Shown in pieces: positions 62,386 through 64,000 of a DNA stretch of 64,000 nucleotides. Each line of letters begins with the position of its first letter. Position 1 is the stretch's first letter. Origin of the DNA: CAYWVO01 sp964461835. GTDB lineage: Bacteria > Zixibacteria > MSB-5A5 > WJJR01 > JAJRUJ01. The notes under the pieces were generated by a model. That model had not been told where the DNA came from, did not search any database, and saw nothing but the letters and a program-made list of their open reading frames with translations. The stretch covers positions 133,078 to 197,077 of the forward strand of contig CAYWVO010000002.1 of assembly GCA_964461835.1 (NCBI GenBank), read 5' to 3'. The position numbers and the translations under genes were made by a program.

Positions 62386-62413
62386 ATAATACAACTAACA
62401 CGCGAATTGTCAA
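62386..62413 (-). promoter_or_regulatory. Promoter of the 1762-aa protein gene
   Basis: Minus strand TTGACA (62413-62408), 16-nt spacer, TATTAT (62391-62386). Best match to consensus among the four large secreted-protein genes. Confidence 0.65.
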
Positions 62414-62769
62414 GAACCAAGCCAATTCTAAACAAGAACTTCACAAATACTGCAACTGATTTGACAGTATGCTGTCGGCTGCGTACCTGGGATCGACAAG
62501 TAACTGTCATCTACCTAACACCCGTTCAATAAGTTACCATAAACACGGGGGATTGCGCGAATCCTGCCATGCCACGGTTTTTCCTGCCTAAAGCGCAAAT
62601 GGTATACCCATCGAGGGAAGCTGCTGAGCGCAAGGTCTGATAATATATATTATGTCATCTTGTTTTCAATCTTCCTTTTTCTCAGAGCCGTGTGGCCAGG
62701 TTTGCCCTTGACTTTGCTGATGTATTGAGGATTATTTCCTTGCGAGCGGGCCGGGCAATCGCGTATAAC

Positions 62770-62784
62770 TGTTTGTTAAACAAA
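62770..62784. promoter_or_regulatory. Palindrome GTTTGTT-A-AACAAAC, possible operator
   Basis: Perfect 7-bp inverted repeat around one base, 66 nt upstream of the amidohydrolase-fold gene, in an otherwise gene-free stretch (62414-62850). Size and symmetry suit a dimeric repressor; no regulator gene is adjacent. An AT palindrome, ATAATATATATTAT, lies at 62640-62653. Confidence 0.3.
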
Positions 62785-62850
62785 CGGAACGCAGTACCTG
62801 CGTCGCATAAGCTTATTGATAAACTATGTTTATTTTCTTAGGGTCATTCG

Positions 62851-63843
62851 GTGAGTGATATTCCACACAATGACTTTGACCCCGGTATTTTTTCACAAAA
62901 ATGGGAAGTTCTGGATGCCCAGATTTATCTCTTCTCATACAACTACTTCCGGTTGATCTCGCAACATCACAGCTATTCTGATGACATAACCCAACTTATG
63001 CGCCGTCAGGCGCGCCGTTTGAAGATAGATTTACCGCCGGAAAACGCTGTTCGCCTGGCTGCCCGGTGGGCGGACGAATTGGATCGCTTCGGCATCAGCC
63101 GAGCCTGCCTGGTCGCTGACAGCGTTGGCGATGAGTCTTCGGTGGCTGAATCGGTGCGGGCGAATCCGGGCAAATTCGTCGGGTTAATCCAAGCCAATCC
63201 GCAATTGAGCATCATTGAAGATGTCGTGGAGCACGCCGCCCGTTCCGGGAACGCGCGCGGCCTCCAATTACAACCGGCCTGCCATCGATACTCCGCCGGG
63301 GCTGAATTCGTCTACAATGTTTATCAGCTGGCCAAACAGTTGCGCCTGGTCGTGTATGTCGATTACGGTTCAGCGGAATGCTCGTTGAAATACCGTTGGG
63401 CGGCGGGGACCTGGGAATTGAAATATAATGATCCCAGACAACTCCACTTTGCAGCGGCGGATTTTCCGACAATCCCATTTGTTATCAACCGGTTTAGCGA
63501 CCATAATTTCCAGAACATCCTACGATTGGGATTATTAAGTCCCAACGTTCATGTCGTTGTATCACCCGTCGATTCGTACCTATTAGACAATAACGGCTTA
63601 CAGCGCTTTAAAGAAAAGGTTGAACTCCTTATCCGTGCTTTCGGTCATCGCCGCCTGATGTTTGGTACGATGTCAGGAGAATTGCCTCGTGGCTGGCGCA
63701 GCGACCGGTTTCGCCTGTTTCTGAATACTCTTCTTTCTCTCGAATTGGATGATGATCAGATGGCGCTGATTTTGGGAGGCAATCTGCGACGAATTTTCCG
63801 TCTAGATAGAGACCGTAATACGTCTTACCTGTTGGCGATTTGA
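62851..63843 (+). CDS. Amidohydrolase-fold protein with degenerate metal site
   Basis: 330 aa from GTG 62851 without a clear ribosome site. The overall pattern is amidohydrolase_2 (PF04909): GISRACLVAD, RANPGKFVGLIQANPQ, GLQLQPACHRY, VVYVDYGSAE, PFVINRFSDHNF, RLMFGTMSGELPRGW and ILGGNLRRIFRL match the usual strands and the final NaxRlf helix. The metal ligands are missing: the initial DxHxH is AQIYLFS, the strand His before the second ligand is Asp-Tyr, and the GSDxP Asp is replaced. It is probably catalytically inactive toward metal-dependent hydrolysis, or a divergent enzyme. A Gly-Asn-rich end matches the family, so it looks full-length. Confidence 0.62.
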   Translation: MSDIPHNDFDPGIFSQKWEVLDAQIYLFSYNYFRLISQHHSYSDDITQLMRRQARRLKIDLPPENAVRLAARWADELDRFGISRACLVADSVGDESSVAESVRANPGKFVGLIQANPQLSIIEDVVEHAARSGNARGLQLQPACHRYSAGAEFVYNVYQLAKQLRLVVYVDYGSAECSLKYRWAAGTWELKYNDPRQLHFAAADFPTIPFVINRFSDHNFQNILRLGLLSPNVHVVVSPVDSYLLDNNGLQRFKEKVELLIRAFGHRRLMFGTMSGELPRGWRSDRFRLFLNTLLSLELDDDQMALILGGNLRRIFRLDRDRNTSYLLAI

Positions 63844-63871
63844 TCCCCGGTCCTGCAACCTGAGAGAAGGG

Positions 63872-63890
63872 GTCCCGATCGGTTCGGGAC
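63872..63890 (+). terminator. Hairpin behind the amidohydrolase-fold gene
   Basis: Stem GTCCCGA / TCGGGAC with a 5-nt loop, 29 nt after the stop codon. No T-run follows, so only a possible terminator. Confidence 0.4.
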
Positions 63891-64000
63891 ACATTTCGGA
63901 CGATCCTCTCCCCCACTGTGGATTGGCCAAGCTGTATGGACAGGGGTGCTAGTGTCCTGAGTTAGAAGTTTCTATGCAAAAACGAGCGACGGATTGGATG

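Noticed and set aside
62058..62510. 150-codon minus-strand frame upstream of the 1762-aa gene
   Set aside because: It overlaps the start of that gene in another frame and spans its promoter; composition is not protein-like and no motif is recognised.

Overview
The window reads like a chromosomal segment of an uncultured, diderm bacterium. The mix of a complete Bat (aerotolerance) operon, lipoproteins, very large secreted Ig-like proteins ending in dockerin and PNPFN-type (type IX-like) C-terminal sorting domains, a GlmU-like sugar nucleotidyltransferase and an archease-RtcB pair is what I would expect from candidate phyla of the FCB group; Zixibacteria is my best guess. That is inference from gene content, because no rRNA gene is present. 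A run of 100 N and a 13.6 kb perfect direct repeat point to a draft or metagenome assembly.

Layout. 1-7028 (+): tail of a SurA/parvulin-like chaperone, then a BatD/DUF4381-like protein, BatA, BatB, BatC, BatD and BatE. 7109-11465 (+): flippase-like membrane protein, RsgA GTPase, small lipoprotein, MenG/UbiE methyltransferase, rhodanese and MauE/DoxX membrane protein. 11466-11947: non-coding, with a 13-bp perfect inverted repeat. 11948-19111 (-): site-2 protease, TolB-like lipoprotein, and a 1518-aa PQQ-propeller protein ending in dockerin. 19733-24457 (+): secreted protein with a sorting tail, DUF1573 protein, ferredoxin, archease and RtcB RNA ligase.

24549-51921 is dominated by a 13,642-bp segment present twice in direct orientation (25306-38947 and 39003-52644, period 13,697 bp). 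Each copy holds most of a cohesin/dockerin/sorting-tail protein (-), a PLP cysteine/cystathionine synthase (-), a likely 6S RNA (-), a queuosine-precursor transporter (-), then purD, purE, a TPR protein, a cation efflux protein, a GlmU-like nucleotidyltransferase, galT, glgA and greA (+). The junction falls inside a hybrid gene whose C-terminus matches the right-hand paralogue and whose N-terminus matches the left-hand one. This is either a very recent tandem duplication by recombination between paralogues or an assembly error; 55 junction bases match neither parent.

51922-62064 (-): two giant surface proteins. One carries HYR repeats and is interrupted by the N gap; the other (1762 aa) carries twelve cysteine-patterned Ig-like repeats. 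Both start with a DUF4114-like region and end in the same cohesin-like + dockerin + sorting module as the 905-aa protein. 62851-63843 (+): an amidohydrolase-fold protein lacking the metal-binding histidines.

The most distinctive biology is the family of large secreted proteins. Three paralogous types share the ~470-aa C-terminal module. Together with the 1518-aa dockerin protein they have look-alike promoters (CTTGACA, 16-bp spacer) and unusually long 5' leaders of about 240-460 nt, which suggests co-regulation.
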